From: Phaeobacter sp. CECT 5382
Lineage (GTDB): Bacteria; Pseudomonadota; Alphaproteobacteria; Rhodobacterales; Rhodobacteraceae
Assembly (NCBI RefSeq): GCF_001457775.1
Contig: NZ_CYSG01000023.1
Location: forward strand, 1 to 53,670
Reading direction: 5' to 3'
DNA length: 53,670 nucleotides
The notes beneath the pieces were generated by a model. The model searched no databases and was not told the origin of the DNA. It saw nothing but the letters and a program-made list of their open reading frames with translations. Below, in pieces: positions 36,665 to 45,486 of this stretch. Made by a program: the position numbers and the translations under genes. Each line of letters opens with the position of its first letter. Within the stretch, counting starts at the first letter, position 1.

Positions 36665-37882
36665 TTACCCCTGAAACCGGTAGAGGTGAAAGCCGCCGTA
36701 GATCGCAGACCGGTCCTGCGCTGTGCCGCGCGCCGATTCCATTTCATCGTAGGTCCAGCGGTTGAGCGTTTCAGGTTTGACCCGACCAGGCAGGATATCT
36801 GCAGTGCCTCCGGTGCGAAAAATTACCCGAGCACCCGGGCTGGCCGTACGGGTGATTTCATCCCAAAGCGCGTTCAGCTGCTGATCATTCATCCAGTCCT
36901 GTGCATCCAGCAGTACATAGCCCTGTTTGGAGCCATCGGGGGCTTCGGCCAGCACATCGGTCAGCGCGCGGTTGACGATCCGCCCCTTGCTGGCATGGCG
37001 GCGCAGGGCTGTGAAATTGTGCTGTTGCAAATAGGGCGGCAGCGCGCCCGCGGGCGAGGGATCATAGCGGCGGGCAAAGGCTTGCCAGGCGAAGTAGTTT
37101 TTCTGAATGGGGAAATCACACATCAGCTTGCGCACGCGTTCGCGCAGTACAGGCAGGACATCGCCATCCCCATCGGCTGCCAGCTTATCGTATTGCGCGG
37201 GCGGAATGCCCAACCCGAACAGGGCGGCGCGAAACCCGGCCAGCGTGCGGACCAGCCACATGTCAAAGAGCGGCGCGATTTTCAGATCAAAAAACGCCTG
37301 TTGTTCCTGCAGGGTGCGGGCGGCCAGAAGAGGGGCGAAATCGACCCTACCCAGACGCGCCACCAGATGCACAGCGCCAAGGAAACGTCCCAGTAGCCCG
37401 CGTCGGTAAAAGCCTCTTTGGAAAACGGAAATTCGGCGCTTGAACGGTGCGCGGGCCTCCCAGAAGCTGCGACTTGGCGCATCGAGATACGGCTGGATGT
37501 AACGGTCATAGAGGTCTGCGTTGCTGGCCAAATCGGCGCAGCCAAAGAACTGGTAGAATGCTGCGTAGTCCGGCAGATGCTGGGCCGCTGTTAGTTTCAA
37601 ACGCCCAAGGGCAACATGTGCCGGAGACAGATCCACCGCCGTCACCGAGGCAGGACCCGCAGCAAGGTAGGACAGCATGTTGCAGCTGCCAGAGGCAATG
37701 CAGACCAGATTGTCCTGAGGGGTGATTTCTAGCGCCTGCATATCGACAACCGGATCTTCCCAAATCTGCGGGTAGACCAGCCCCAGAAACAGGCGCGAAA
37801 ACAGGCGCTCCAGGCGCCCCGTTGCATGATCGGCCTCTTGCAGGACTGCGGCGTCCAGTTGGGCCTGTACGGAAATACTCAT
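36665..37882 (-). CDS. btaA: AdoMet:diacylglycerol 3-amino-3-carboxypropyltransferase
   Basis: BtaA transfers the aminocarboxypropyl group of AdoMet to diacylglycerol, the first step of betaine-lipid synthesis. The 405-residue protein shows the DUF3419 pattern: LFLGLVYPQIWEDPVVDMQAL, NLVCIASGSCNMLSYLAAGPASVTAVDLSPAHVALGRLKL (AdoMet site), DKLAADGDGDVLPVLRERVRKLMCDFPIQKNYFAWQAF, and VLLDAQDWM. It sits between the metallophosphoesterase (15-base gap) and btaB (5-base gap), so diacylglycerol released from phospholipid can be channelled into a phosphorus-free lipid. Confidence 0.95.
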   Translation of the reverse strand: MSISVQAQLDAAVLQEADHATGRLERLFSRLFLGLVYPQIWEDPVVDMQALEITPQDNLVCIASGSCNMLSYLAAGPASVTAVDLSPAHVALGRLKLTAAQHLPDYAAFYQFFGCADLASNADLYDRYIQPYLDAPSRSFWEARAPFKRRISVFQRGFYRRGLLGRFLGAVHLVARLGRVDFAPLLAARTLQEQQAFFDLKIAPLFDMWLVRTLAGFRAALFGLGIPPAQYDKLAADGDGDVLPVLRERVRKLMCDFPIQKNYFAWQAFARRYDPSPAGALPPYLQQHNFTALRRHASKGRIVNRALTDVLAEAPDGSKQGYVLLDAQDWMNDQQLNALWDEITRTASPGARVIFRTGGTADILPGRVKPETLNRWTYDEMESARGTAQDRSAIYGGFHLYRFQG

Positions 37883-37897
37883 CGAACAGTTGCCTCT

Positions 37898-38710
37898 TTA
37901 TACATTTTCAAGTTGCTTTTCCTTGCGGCGGGCACGGCGGGCACGGCGGGTGCGGTCGCGATGGCGCGACAGGCGTGCTGAAATTTCCCAGTCGATCAGG
38001 GACAGGCGGCCATCTTCCAACTCGACCACGGCTGTGCAGCTTTCGACCCAGTCGCCGGTATTTACATAGGTGATGCCGTCCATGTCGCGGATCGCAGCGC
38101 TGTGAATGTGGCCGCAGATCACCCCGTCATAGCCGCCACGTCGGGCTTCAGCTGTCAGGACATTTTCGTATTCGCTGATGAAGTTGACAGCCTGTTTGAC
38201 CTGATATTTTGCCCATTTGGACAGCGACCAATACTGCCCACCCCAAAGGTGACGCAGCCGGTTGATCCGGGTGTTGAGCCAAAGAATGAAATCATAGGCG
38301 CGATCCCCCAGATGGGCGAGCCATTTGGCGTTGACCACGATAGAATCGAATTGATCGCCATGGGTCACCAAATAGCGGCGACCATCGGCGCTGGTGAAAT
38401 CGGCGGTGTTGACCACCTCGATGCCGCCAAAATGCGTACCCAGATAAGAGCGCAGGAATTCGTCATGATTACCGGGGATCAGGTAGATCTCGGCGCCATC
38501 ATGCGCCTTGGCCAGCAGGGCCTGCACCACATCATTGTGGGCCTGTGGCCACAGGAAACCTTTGCGCCGGATGCGCCAGGCATCAACGATATCCCCGACC
38601 AGATAGTAGGTTTCGGCTTCGTGTTTGGTGAGAAAGTCGAGCAGCAGTTCGGCCTGACAGCCCGGTGTGCCCAAATGAATGTCAGAAAGGAAAATGCTGC
38701 GGTATTTCAC
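37898..38710 (-). CDS. plcP: PlcP-type phospholipase C (metallophosphoesterase)
   Basis: This 270-residue calcineurin-fold phosphoesterase has SDIHLG, VGDIVDAWR, IPGNHDE, THGDQFD and GHIHSA metal-ligand motifs and a basic C-terminus (RTRRARRARRKEK). By sequence alone it resembles LpxH (UDP-diacylglucosamine pyrophosphohydrolase). Its position at the head of btaA-btaB identifies it as PlcP, the intracellular phospholipase that converts phosphatidylglycerol and phosphatidylethanolamine to diacylglycerol during phosphate starvation in Sinorhizobium and marine heterotrophs. A possible Pho box lies 49 bases upstream. Confidence 0.88.
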   Translation of the reverse strand: MKYRSIFLSDIHLGTPGCQAELLLDFLTKHEAETYYLVGDIVDAWRIRRKGFLWPQAHNDVVQALLAKAHDGAEIYLIPGNHDEFLRSYLGTHFGGIEVVNTADFTSADGRRYLVTHGDQFDSIVVNAKWLAHLGDRAYDFILWLNTRINRLRHLWGGQYWSLSKWAKYQVKQAVNFISEYENVLTAEARRGGYDGVICGHIHSAAIRDMDGITYVNTGDWVESCTAVVELEDGRLSLIDWEISARLSRHRDRTRRARRARRKEKQLENV

Positions 38711-38758
38711 CTTGCGTGTCCCAGCTTGTTTCGCTGAGGGCAGGCATATCGCGTCAGG

Positions 38759-38776
38759 TTAACAGAACCGTGACGC
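38759..38776 (-). promoter_or_regulatory. Candidate Pho box upstream of plcP
   Basis: Read on the minus strand, two heptamers GCGTCAC and CTGTTAA are separated by GGTT. The PhoB consensus is CTGTCAT-N4-CTGTCAT; nine of fourteen positions agree and the spacing is exact. It lies 49 bases before the plcP start. This is a weak site by sequence but the pathway makes it plausible. Confidence 0.42.
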
Positions 38777-38884
38777 AGCTTTTCTCATAGAAAATCGTCG
38801 ACCAGATTGCCGGACCTCGGGGCAGTGACGCCTGAAGTTCGGTTTTTTTTATGAAAGAACAGAAGCCTTTATCGCTCCATGCAG

Positions 38885-40240
38885 TCACGATGCTCGGCTG
38901 AACTTTGCATCCGCAGGCATATGCGCATCAAAAAGACTGGCGATGAGACGCGTCAGCGCCCGCCCCGCAGGCATGATCTCCATTTTGCCATCCTTAGTGG
39001 CGATCAAATCTCCAAAACGGGCTTCTGCCTTGTGAATGTCAGCAGCCAGCGTATCGCAGAGCATGCCGAATTGCTGGCGCAGGGCAGGCAGGTCCAGTGA
39101 AAAATCGCACATGATCATTTCAATGGCGCGCGCGCGCATCAAATCCTCGGTGGTCATCTCGTGACCACGGCTGCCTGCCAGCGTGCCTGCCTCGATCTTT
39201 TTGACATAGGCAGGTGTTGCGGGTGCATTCTGGACATAGCCGCCAGGCAGGCGCGATATCGACGAGGCGCCGATACCAATCAGAGTGGGGCAGGTGTCTT
39301 CGGTATAGCCCTGAAAGTTGCGCCGCAGATGCCCGGTCTTTGCGGCCTCGGCCAGACTGTCCTGTGGCAGGGCAAAGTGGTCGATGCCAATCGCATCAAA
39401 GCCAGCCTCTGCAAAGGCGTCACTGGCCTGCCCAGCCAGAGCGTGACGGGCCAGATCATCGGGCAGCACGGCCTCGTCGATCAGTTTCTGCCGCTTGGCA
39501 ACCCAGGGCACATGCGCATAGCCAAACAGCGCAATACGATCTGGTTTGAGGCTGAGCACCTTGTCCAGCGTGTCCCCCATGCGACGGCTGGTCTGATGCG
39601 GCAACCCATAGACTAGATCCGCATTGAGTGAAGTGATCCCAGCGGCGCGCAGATCTTCCACGCAGGCCAAAGTGTCTTCATAGGGTTGCTGACGACCAAT
39701 GGCCTCCTGCACCAATGGATCAAAATCCTGAATGCCGATGCTGGCCCGGGTCATGCCTTCGGCAGCCAGTGCCGCAATCTTGTCTCGGTCCACCAATGTG
39801 GGGTCAATTTCCACAGAAAATTCCCAGTCGGCTGTGTGTGGAAACACTGATTTTACCGCCCGCGCCAGCCGGTGGATTAGTTCCGGAGGCAGAATAGTCG
39901 GCGTGCCACCGCCCCAATGTAGCCGCCCCATCTGCAGCCCGTCAGGCAGGGTTTGTGCCAAAAGCGCCAGTTCTGCCTCAAGGGTGGCTATGTAACTTTC
40001 GACTGGGCTGAGAGACTGGGTTCCCTGGGTGCGGCAGGCGCAAAACCAGCAGAGCCGCTCGCAGAAAGGAATATGGATATAGACCGAAACCGGAATGGCA
40101 GGATCCAGCGCCGCCAATTGGTGCTTTTGCATCTCCGGGCCTACAGCAGGGCTGAAAACCGGCGCGGTTGGATAGGATGTGTAGCGGGGCACACGGCTGT
40201 CAAACAGCCCAAGAGCAGCAAGGCGATCAATATGTTTCAT
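38885..40240 (-). CDS. hemN: Oxygen-independent coproporphyrinogen III oxidase
   Basis: This radical-AdoMet enzyme oxidises coproporphyrinogen III to protoporphyrinogen IX for heme or bacteriochlorophyll when oxygen is low. The cluster motif C60-x3-C64-x2-C67 (CERLCWFC) with the preceding VYIHIPF is diagnostic; GGGTPTIL and YGLPHQT follow. It contains the true-HemN opening RVPRYTSYPTAP, which separates it from HemW. The start is either the ATG at 40240 (451 residues) or at 40249; neither has a well-spaced ribosome site. An FNR-like box lies 35 bases upstream. Confidence 0.94.
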   Translation of the reverse strand: MKHIDRLAALGLFDSRVPRYTSYPTAPVFSPAVGPEMQKHQLAALDPAIPVSVYIHIPFCERLCWFCACRTQGTQSLSPVESYIATLEAELALLAQTLPDGLQMGRLHWGGGTPTILPPELIHRLARAVKSVFPHTADWEFSVEIDPTLVDRDKIAALAAEGMTRASIGIQDFDPLVQEAIGRQQPYEDTLACVEDLRAAGITSLNADLVYGLPHQTSRRMGDTLDKVLSLKPDRIALFGYAHVPWVAKRQKLIDEAVLPDDLARHALAGQASDAFAEAGFDAIGIDHFALPQDSLAEAAKTGHLRRNFQGYTEDTCPTLIGIGASSISRLPGGYVQNAPATPAYVKKIEAGTLAGSRGHEMTTEDLMRARAIEMIMCDFSLDLPALRQQFGMLCDTLAADIHKAEARFGDLIATKDGKMEIMPAGRALTRLIASLFDAHMPADAKFSRAS

Positions 40241-40274
40241 GACTCCCATCTGTCTCTTTTTTTGTGTCCGTTCT

Positions 40275-40288
40275 TTGCGCAGGATCAA
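40275..40288 (-). promoter_or_regulatory. FNR-like box upstream of hemN
   Basis: On the minus strand, TTGAT-CCTG-CGCAA matches the FNR/FnrL consensus TTGAT-N4-ATCAA at eight of ten positions. hemN/hemZ genes of Rhodobacter are FnrL targets, so oxygen control is expected. The box is very close to the start codon (26-35 bases), leaving little room for a usual class II promoter. Confidence 0.6.
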
Positions 40289-40434
40289 ATAGAAGACATT
40301 GTCAGCCTGGCTCCAATTTCGGATTGAGGAAGGAATGCTGATGGCTAGTGGACTGAAAAGGCGAATGAATTCTCCGAGCATCAGGGAGGGGTGGAATGAC
40401 GCAAGTTTTTTTCCTATCACCGGGTGATTTCCGT

Positions 40435-40463
40435 TTGACGCTCTGTGCGACTCCGCATATACG
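40435..40463 (+). promoter_or_regulatory. Sigma-70-type promoter of tRNA-Leu
   Basis: TTGACG at 40435-40440 and TATACG at 40458-40463 are separated by exactly 17 bases. The predicted start of transcription is about ten bases before the mature tRNA. Confidence 0.7.
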
Positions 40464-40479
40464 CCCCCTCACGACACCT

Positions 40480-40566
40480 GCCCAGGTGGCGGAATTGGTA
40501 GACGCGCTAGCTTCAGGTGCTAGTATTGGCAACGATGTGGAGGTTCGAGTCCTCTCCTGGGCACCA
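40480..40566 (+). tRNA. tRNA-Leu (anticodon CAG)
   Basis: This 87-base type II tRNA has an acceptor stem GCCCAGG / CCTGGGC, encoded CCA end, an anticodon arm CTAGC-TTCAGGT-GCTAG with anticodon CAG, a long variable arm (about TATTGGCAACGATG) and a T arm GAGGTTCGAGTCCTC. It reads CTG codons, the commonest leucine codon in these genes. A recombinase relic lies 40 bases downstream. Confidence 0.96.
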
Positions 40567-40605
40567 TTTTACATTCAGATGTACATAATCTCAAAAACTA
40601 AAAAA

Positions 40606-41271
40606 CTAAAATATTACAGACACTTGCGGATTTCGAAAACCGTTTTGGCGGTCATAGGCCAAAGGTGCTTTGAATGCTGTTTTGAGGATGGTTTTCTTCA
40701 CTTCCAACGGCCCCTTATCGTGGATATTCCAAGGGTTTGACAGGAGCTCTCGCAAAAGTTCGAAAATCTGACCCATGCTCGCCTTCGGTTTTGAGTTTTG
40801 CGTGATTTTCTCACTCATGCGCAGCTTGTCTTCATCCAGCTTTGCAATCTTGGTTTCGAGTTCTGCGATGACTTTTGGGTTCGATGTTTCGACCAACCGC
40901 TCCACCATAGCGTCCTGCTTCTTATCCAACTCAGTGATTTTGCGTTTCAGAGCAGTTTTGGCCTGTTTGGTTTGTTCTTAACTCTGGCTTGATGCGTCGC
41001 TCAGCATCGACATCGCCACTGCGAGAATATTTTCGGTTGGAGTCGTGGCGCTCAGAACCTTCTCAAACCCAGCTTCAACTTTCTCAGCGCGGATAGCCTT
41101 CGAACGCCTCTTCGACAATCGAGGCGACAGGTTCGTCTGAGGGCAGTCCTTCGATGATTTGTACATGGACTGGCTAGTATGCGGATTAACCCCTACATCG
41201 GCCTCGCGCTGAAATTGGAATTTATATACGAAGAAGGCAGTACATTTCTTTGCCAATATTGCGCGGTCCAC
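40606..41271 (-). pseudogene. Remnant of a large serine recombinase
   Basis: Only the C-terminal third of a resolvase-type site-specific recombinase remains. The segment KRRSKAIRAEKVEAGFEKVLSATTPTENILAVAMSMLSDA matches the region after the zinc-ribbon of Rhodobacteraceae recombinases, and LLSNPWNIHDKG...PLAYDRQNGFRNPQVSVIF matches their extreme C-terminus. The two parts are in the same frame, separated by a single in-frame TAA at 40978-40980, with coding sequence (EQTKQAKTALKRKITEL) continuing after it. The catalytic N-terminal domain is absent upstream. It lies just downstream of tRNA-Leu, the expected place for an island integrase. Confidence 0.7.
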
Positions 41272-41404
41272 CTACTAAAATCACCCCGGAAAGATGGCCG
41301 GATCCTACCGTGAGCCGTTTTGTAACTTCTAGGCAAGTCCAGGCAAAAGTCCTTAGGTTCTGCGCATAGTTTGTTCGATACCATTTTGGCGGGTTGCACA
41401 AACT

Positions 41405-41425
41405 ATATGTAATGTTATTACATAT
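41405..41425. promoter_or_regulatory. Zur-like operator palindrome
   Basis: ATATGTAAT and ATTACATAT, exact complements, flank a three-base GTT centre. AT-rich palindromes built on ATGTTATAACAT are the operators of the zinc repressor Zur in alphaproteobacteria. It lies 36 bases ahead of a COG0523 GTPase, a classic Zur target, so zinc repression of the downstream genes is likely. Confidence 0.68.
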
Positions 41426-41461
41426 TTTTAATTTCCAAACTTCAGCATCCAGGAGAAACCA

Positions 41462-42673
41462 TTGAAAGACCGTCGGCTAGCAGATACCCGCCTTCCCGTA
41501 ACAGTCCTGTCCGGCTTTCTAGGCGCCGGGAAGACTACGCTTTTGAACCGTGTGCTGAACAACCGCGAGGGGCGTCGCGTGGCGGTCATCGTGAACGACA
41601 TGTCCGAGGTAAACATTGACGCTGATCTGGTGCGTGAAGGCACAGAGTTGTCGAGGTCAGAGGAAAAACTTGTCGAGATGTCGAATGGTTGCATTTGCTG
41701 CACCCTGCGGGACGACTTGCTGAAAGAGGTCCGGCAACTGGCCGAAGAGGGGCGCTTTGACTATTTGTTGATTGAATCCACCGGAATTTCCGAACCACTG
41801 CCTGTGGCTGCCACCTTTGATTTCCGCGACGAACAGGGGCAAAGTCTTTCGGATGTAGCCCGCCTTGATACGATGGTCACGGTCGTGGACGCGGTGAATC
41901 TGCTTCAGGATTTCTCCAGCCATGACTTCCTAACGGATCGAGGGGAATCCTTGGGTGACCAGGATGACCGCAGCCTAGTTAGCCTGCTGACTGAACAGAT
42001 CGAATTTGCCGATGTAGTCATTCTTAATAAGGTCACGGATGCCGGGCGCGCGCGTACGGACAGTGCACGACAGATCATCCGCAGCTTAAATGGCGATGCC
42101 AAGATCCTCGAAACAGATCACTCGCAGGTGCCAGCCGAGGCCATTCTGGACACCGGTCTGTTCGATTTTGACACCGCACATGAGCATCCAATGTGGGCCA
42201 AGGAGCTTTACGGTTTTGCCAACCACACGCCCGAAGATGAAGAATACGGGATCACCTCTTTCACCTACCACGCCCGTGCACCGTTTCACCCGCAAAGACT
42301 TCATGCGGTGCTGAATGGTGACCTGCCTGGCGTGATCCGTTCCAAGGGGCATTTTTGGATCGCCACGCGCCCGGATTGGGCGGCAGAATATAGTCTGGCA
42401 GGTGCTTTGTCTTCCATCACGCCCTTAGGCCGCTGGTGGGCGTCAGTACCCGAAGATCGTCTTCCGACCCACCCGCAGGCGCAGGCTGAAATAGCCCGCA
42501 ACTGGTCGGAACCCTGGGGTGACCGCAGGCAAGAGCTTGTCTTTATTGGCGTCGGGCTGGATCGCGCTGCCATCTGCCATCGGTTGAACGCCGCTTTGGT
42601 CGACGCGGATGATTTCTTGCCTGATACATGGGCCAATCTGTCCGATCCTTTCCCGCGTTGGGGGCAGGGCTGA
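41462..42673 (+). CDS. COG0523/CobW-family GTPase (putative zinc metallochaperone)
   Basis: This 403-residue G3E GTPase has the P-loop GFLGAGKTT (Lys24), the metal-binding C77-I-C79-C80 ([12 protein letters not shown]), the Walker B/switch region [15 protein letters not shown], the guanine-specificity NKVTD, and a C-terminal CobW_C domain (about 265-395). Zur-controlled members (ZigA/ZagA type) deliver zinc to enzymes during zinc starvation. The start is TTG at 41462, with AGGAG six bases upstream. It overlaps the DUF1826 gene by one base. The Zur-like operator supports the zinc assignment over cobalamin synthesis. Confidence 0.9.
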   Translation: MKDRRLADTRLPVTVLSGFLGAGKTTLLNRVLNNREGRRVAVIVNDMSEVNIDADLVREGTELSRSEEKLVEMSNGCICCTLRDDLLKEVRQLAEEGRFDYLLIESTGISEPLPVAATFDFRDEQGQSLSDVARLDTMVTVVDAVNLLQDFSSHDFLTDRGESLGDQDDRSLVSLLTEQIEFADVVILNKVTDAGRARTDSARQIIRSLNGDAKILETDHSQVPAEAILDTGLFDFDTAHEHPMWAKELYGFANHTPEDEEYGITSFTYHARAPFHPQRLHAVLNGDLPGVIRSKGHFWIATRPDWAAEYSLAGALSSITPLGRWWASVPEDRLPTHPQAQAEIARNWSEPWGDRRQELVFIGVGLDRAAICHRLNAALVDADDFLPDTWANLSDPFPRWGQG

Positions 42674-43314
42674 TGGAAGCAGCCATCATGCGCCAGCTGA
42701 TGCAGGACATCCCCGCCGGAGTCAGTGTCACTGAAACCGCCACAGGTTTATCGGCGATTCACCGCCCGGGATGTGCTGCTGCTATCTGGCAAAGGTCTCC
42801 CTTGCCGTCATTCCAATCCTGGATCGATGAGCTTGATCCCAAACATCTGCCGAAAGGTCGAACGATCCTGCGCCCGCACTGTGTGCGAGACACTGTTCAT
42901 CAGATTTGCATCAGCCAGGGAACCCCTGACTGCAAGGAGCGCAAGAACCTGATCGATGACATTGCCGCGCTGGCCGAGGTTTTCGCGGACCTGATGCAGG
43001 CGCGGAACTTGAGGTTGCGCCTCGACGTGGTGACGACGAATGCGTGCCGCAAGTTCCATGTTGACGCCGTGACCGCACGGCTCGTCTGCACCTATCGCGG
43101 AACTGGAACGCAATTCGGAACCGAACAAGACATCGATGATCCGCAGCGCATTTTCACTGTCCCCACAGGCGCACCGATCCTTCTGCGTGGGACGCAATGG
43201 CAAGAGAAGCCCCGGTCTGGCATTCTGCACCGCTCGCCGCCTATTCAGGGCACGGGCGAGACGCGTCTGGTCATTGTTATTGACCCGATAACTGATCCCG
43301 CAGACGAGATTTGA
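42673..43314 (+). CDS. DUF1826 protein of the zinc cassette
   Basis: This 213-residue protein belongs to DUF1826, which is repeatedly found beside COG0523 GTPases under Zur control. Recognisable segments are LRLRLDVVTTNACRKFHVDAVTARLVCTYRGTGTQF, with a Cys/His cluster (C-x3-H) that could bind metal, and GAPILLRG...LHRSPPIQGTGETRLVIVIDP. Its biochemical role is unknown. The ATG at 42673 overlaps the stop of the GTPase (TGATG), so the two are translationally coupled. Confidence 0.82.
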   Translation: MEAAIMRQLMQDIPAGVSVTETATGLSAIHRPGCAAAIWQRSPLPSFQSWIDELDPKHLPKGRTILRPHCVRDTVHQICISQGTPDCKERKNLIDDIAALAEVFADLMQARNLRLRLDVVTTNACRKFHVDAVTARLVCTYRGTGTQFGTEQDIDDPQRIFTVPTGAPILLRGTQWQEKPRSGILHRSPPIQGTGETRLVIVIDPITDPADEI

Positions 43315-43565
43315 GCTTTCCTGAGCTGCCTGGCAAAAGCTCTCTCTTTCAAACAGAGATTACGGGAAACGGAGAGTGTTCGGAGGTAGGATTAGAACTG
43401 CCCGCTGCGTGTGTTGGGAGAGCAGTTCGTGCGCGGAGGCTCAAAGGCAGGAGCAAGAACAACGAGTTATTCCCTGTTCCGCCGAGGCTTTCCTTTACCA
43501 ATTTTTAGATGCTCATGGTGAATATGCCAATCGACAGCATTTGCTTAAAATGAGGAAAGCTAAAA

Positions 43566-44801
43566 TTGTTAGAAAAACAGCCACTGCCCGCTTCTCCAAG
43601 GCGCCTTGAGTTTCAAGAGCATCACCAAGGTGCTCGAGAAGCAGACAGCCTTGTCCAGCTTGCAAAAGCTGAACCCTTAACTGATGGCGGCATTCAGACA
43701 TCGCAGCTTCTTTCGGCAGCTCTCACCATAGATCCCCACCATCACGAAGCGCAGGTGTTGCAGGAGCGGCTTCATCAGATGTTCGTTCCCCGTTGGCATT
43801 TTCCAATGCTGGCCGACACGGCGCGTAACAGTGCCTATGCCGAGGCCATTGCAGCAAAGGTAAGGCCCGGTGACGTGGTCCTTGATATCGGCTGCGGTGC
43901 CGGGCTGACAGCAATGCTGGCGGCACGTGCCGGTGCAAAACATGTCTATACCTGCGAACAGCAGCCTCTGATCGCGCAGGCGGCACTCAAGGTCATCGAA
44001 AAGAACGGGCTCAGTGATCGCATCACCGTTATTCCGAAACTGTCGCACAATCTAGTTATTGGTGTGGACATTCCGGAACTGGCGGATGTGGTGATTTCGG
44101 AAATCGTCGATACCGTTCTGCTTGGCGAGGGAGCACTTGCGACACTCACGCATGCGATATCCGCGCTGGCCAAGCCGGATGCGCGGGCGGTTCCCGAAAG
44201 GGGAACACTGTTTGCGCAGCTCGTCGAAAGCGACCAGCTCCTGGATTTGTGGCAGCCACTAGAGGCAGAAGGGTTTGACCTGAGTGGGTTTCATCACTTG
44301 GCCAGCGTCGCGCAGATTACGCCGAACGATTTTGCGGCCTGTGGGTTGCGCCCGCTGGGACCTGCGACAGATCTGTTTCAGTTTGATTTCACCAAGCCAA
44401 ATGTCAGACCTGCGCGCACAACAGAAGCCCTTAGCTGTTCCGGTTGCGGAACCATTCATGCCGTCTTTGTTAGTTTTGAGATGGAACTGGCGCCCGACAT
44501 CATAGTGACAAACGGATTGCAGTCCAGCGGCCATTGGGGACGAACGGCTTTCCTGCTGGATCATCCCAGATCTGCTTTGGCGGGTGACCGCGTCAAAGTG
44601 ACGGCTCAGCATGACTCGGCGCAGCTGAGCTTGTCCGTGCACGCGCCTGTTTCCGGCACGGATGATGCGACCCAGGCCCTCCTGCGGGCGAAACAAGCCT
44701 TACATACGCAGCCACCCCTGCGAGACGATTGCGACCTTAGCATTATGGCCCAGTCGAAATGGCACCCGACAGATGCTCGGAATGGTCATTCTTACCACTA
44801 G
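43566..44801 (+). CDS. Bacterial PRMT-like (arginine) methyltransferase
   Basis: This 411-residue class I AdoMet methyltransferase carries the hallmarks of protein arginine methyltransferases: motif I VLDIGCGAGL (106-115), an acidic post-I residue (CEQ, Glu131), the double-E loop SEIVDTVLLGEG (Glu179 and Glu188), and a THW-like G-H323-W324 late in the chain. The wording of the double-E loop is closest to eukaryotic PRMT7. The first 80 residues form a helical, TPR-like extension. The start is probably TTG at 43566, with GAGG ten bases before. It follows the DUF1826 gene by 250 bases in the same direction. Its substrate is unknown. Confidence 0.72.
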   Translation: MLEKQPLPASPRRLEFQEHHQGAREADSLVQLAKAEPLTDGGIQTSQLLSAALTIDPHHHEAQVLQERLHQMFVPRWHFPMLADTARNSAYAEAIAAKVRPGDVVLDIGCGAGLTAMLAARAGAKHVYTCEQQPLIAQAALKVIEKNGLSDRITVIPKLSHNLVIGVDIPELADVVISEIVDTVLLGEGALATLTHAISALAKPDARAVPERGTLFAQLVESDQLLDLWQPLEAEGFDLSGFHHLASVAQITPNDFAACGLRPLGPATDLFQFDFTKPNVRPARTTEALSCSGCGTIHAVFVSFEMELAPDIIVTNGLQSSGHWGRTAFLLDHPRSALAGDRVKVTAQHDSAQLSLSVHAPVSGTDDATQALLRAKQALHTQPPLRDDCDLSIMAQSKWHPTDARNGHSYH

Positions 44802-45486
44802 AACAAGTGCAGGAATGGGACATGCCATCCCTAAACTATTGCCAGTGTCAGGCGCGGCAATCAGATGGCGTGCCCTCTGCTGATCGGTGTCCGTCGCAAA
44901 TCTCCTATTGGGCCCCAAGCCGGGCGAAAGCGTTACTTGCGGCCTGTTTGCGCAACATGTGCGCCTGCTGCAGGGCACCGCCACGCGGGCTGCCTAGTGA
45001 AAAGAGCTGCGGACATTCTGGCAATGGCAAGCTATCTGTGTGGACCGAAAGCAGAAGATACGAACATTTCAAATGTTGTCAGACAAAACCACCGCTGCTG
45101 CGCTGGAGGCTTCAATTAAATCGGCTGCGAACGGTCGTTGACGTTTTCTGCACCTATGAGTTCTCGGTCTCCGGGTGACGCTTCCTGACCTGCAAACCAG
45201 CCACTTAAGCCGATGCATTTGGATGCAGTGCGGTCCAGCCTCGTTCTTTTGTTTAGCTGGGTGAAGGCCTCTTGACCGGAGACCTGAACGACTTCACTCA
45301 GCCCGAACGCGACGACTAGTCTCGCGCTTCGGCGGTGCTATGCATCGCCTGTTAGCAGAGAAGACCCAAAGGTATTTCTGGCTGCAATCAATGAGCCTAG
45401 AGCCTCAGTTCTGTTTGATTGGCGTATCACTTGGGACTGAATTTGGGCCCGTCTGATATCTGCAGCGCTAAGCTAAAGAGTGGATC
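44802..45486. other. Region without a recognisable gene, probably decayed
   Basis: Short coding-like stretches (for example a frame reading LLLGPKPGESVTCGLFAQHV near 44900, interrupted by stops) appear here, but none can be assigned. Composition and position inside the island suggest eroded genes. Confidence 0.4.

Noticed and set aside
37898-38710. LpxH (lipid A synthesis) assignment for the metallophosphoesterase
   Set aside because: Motifs fit both, but its operon with btaA and btaB favours PlcP.
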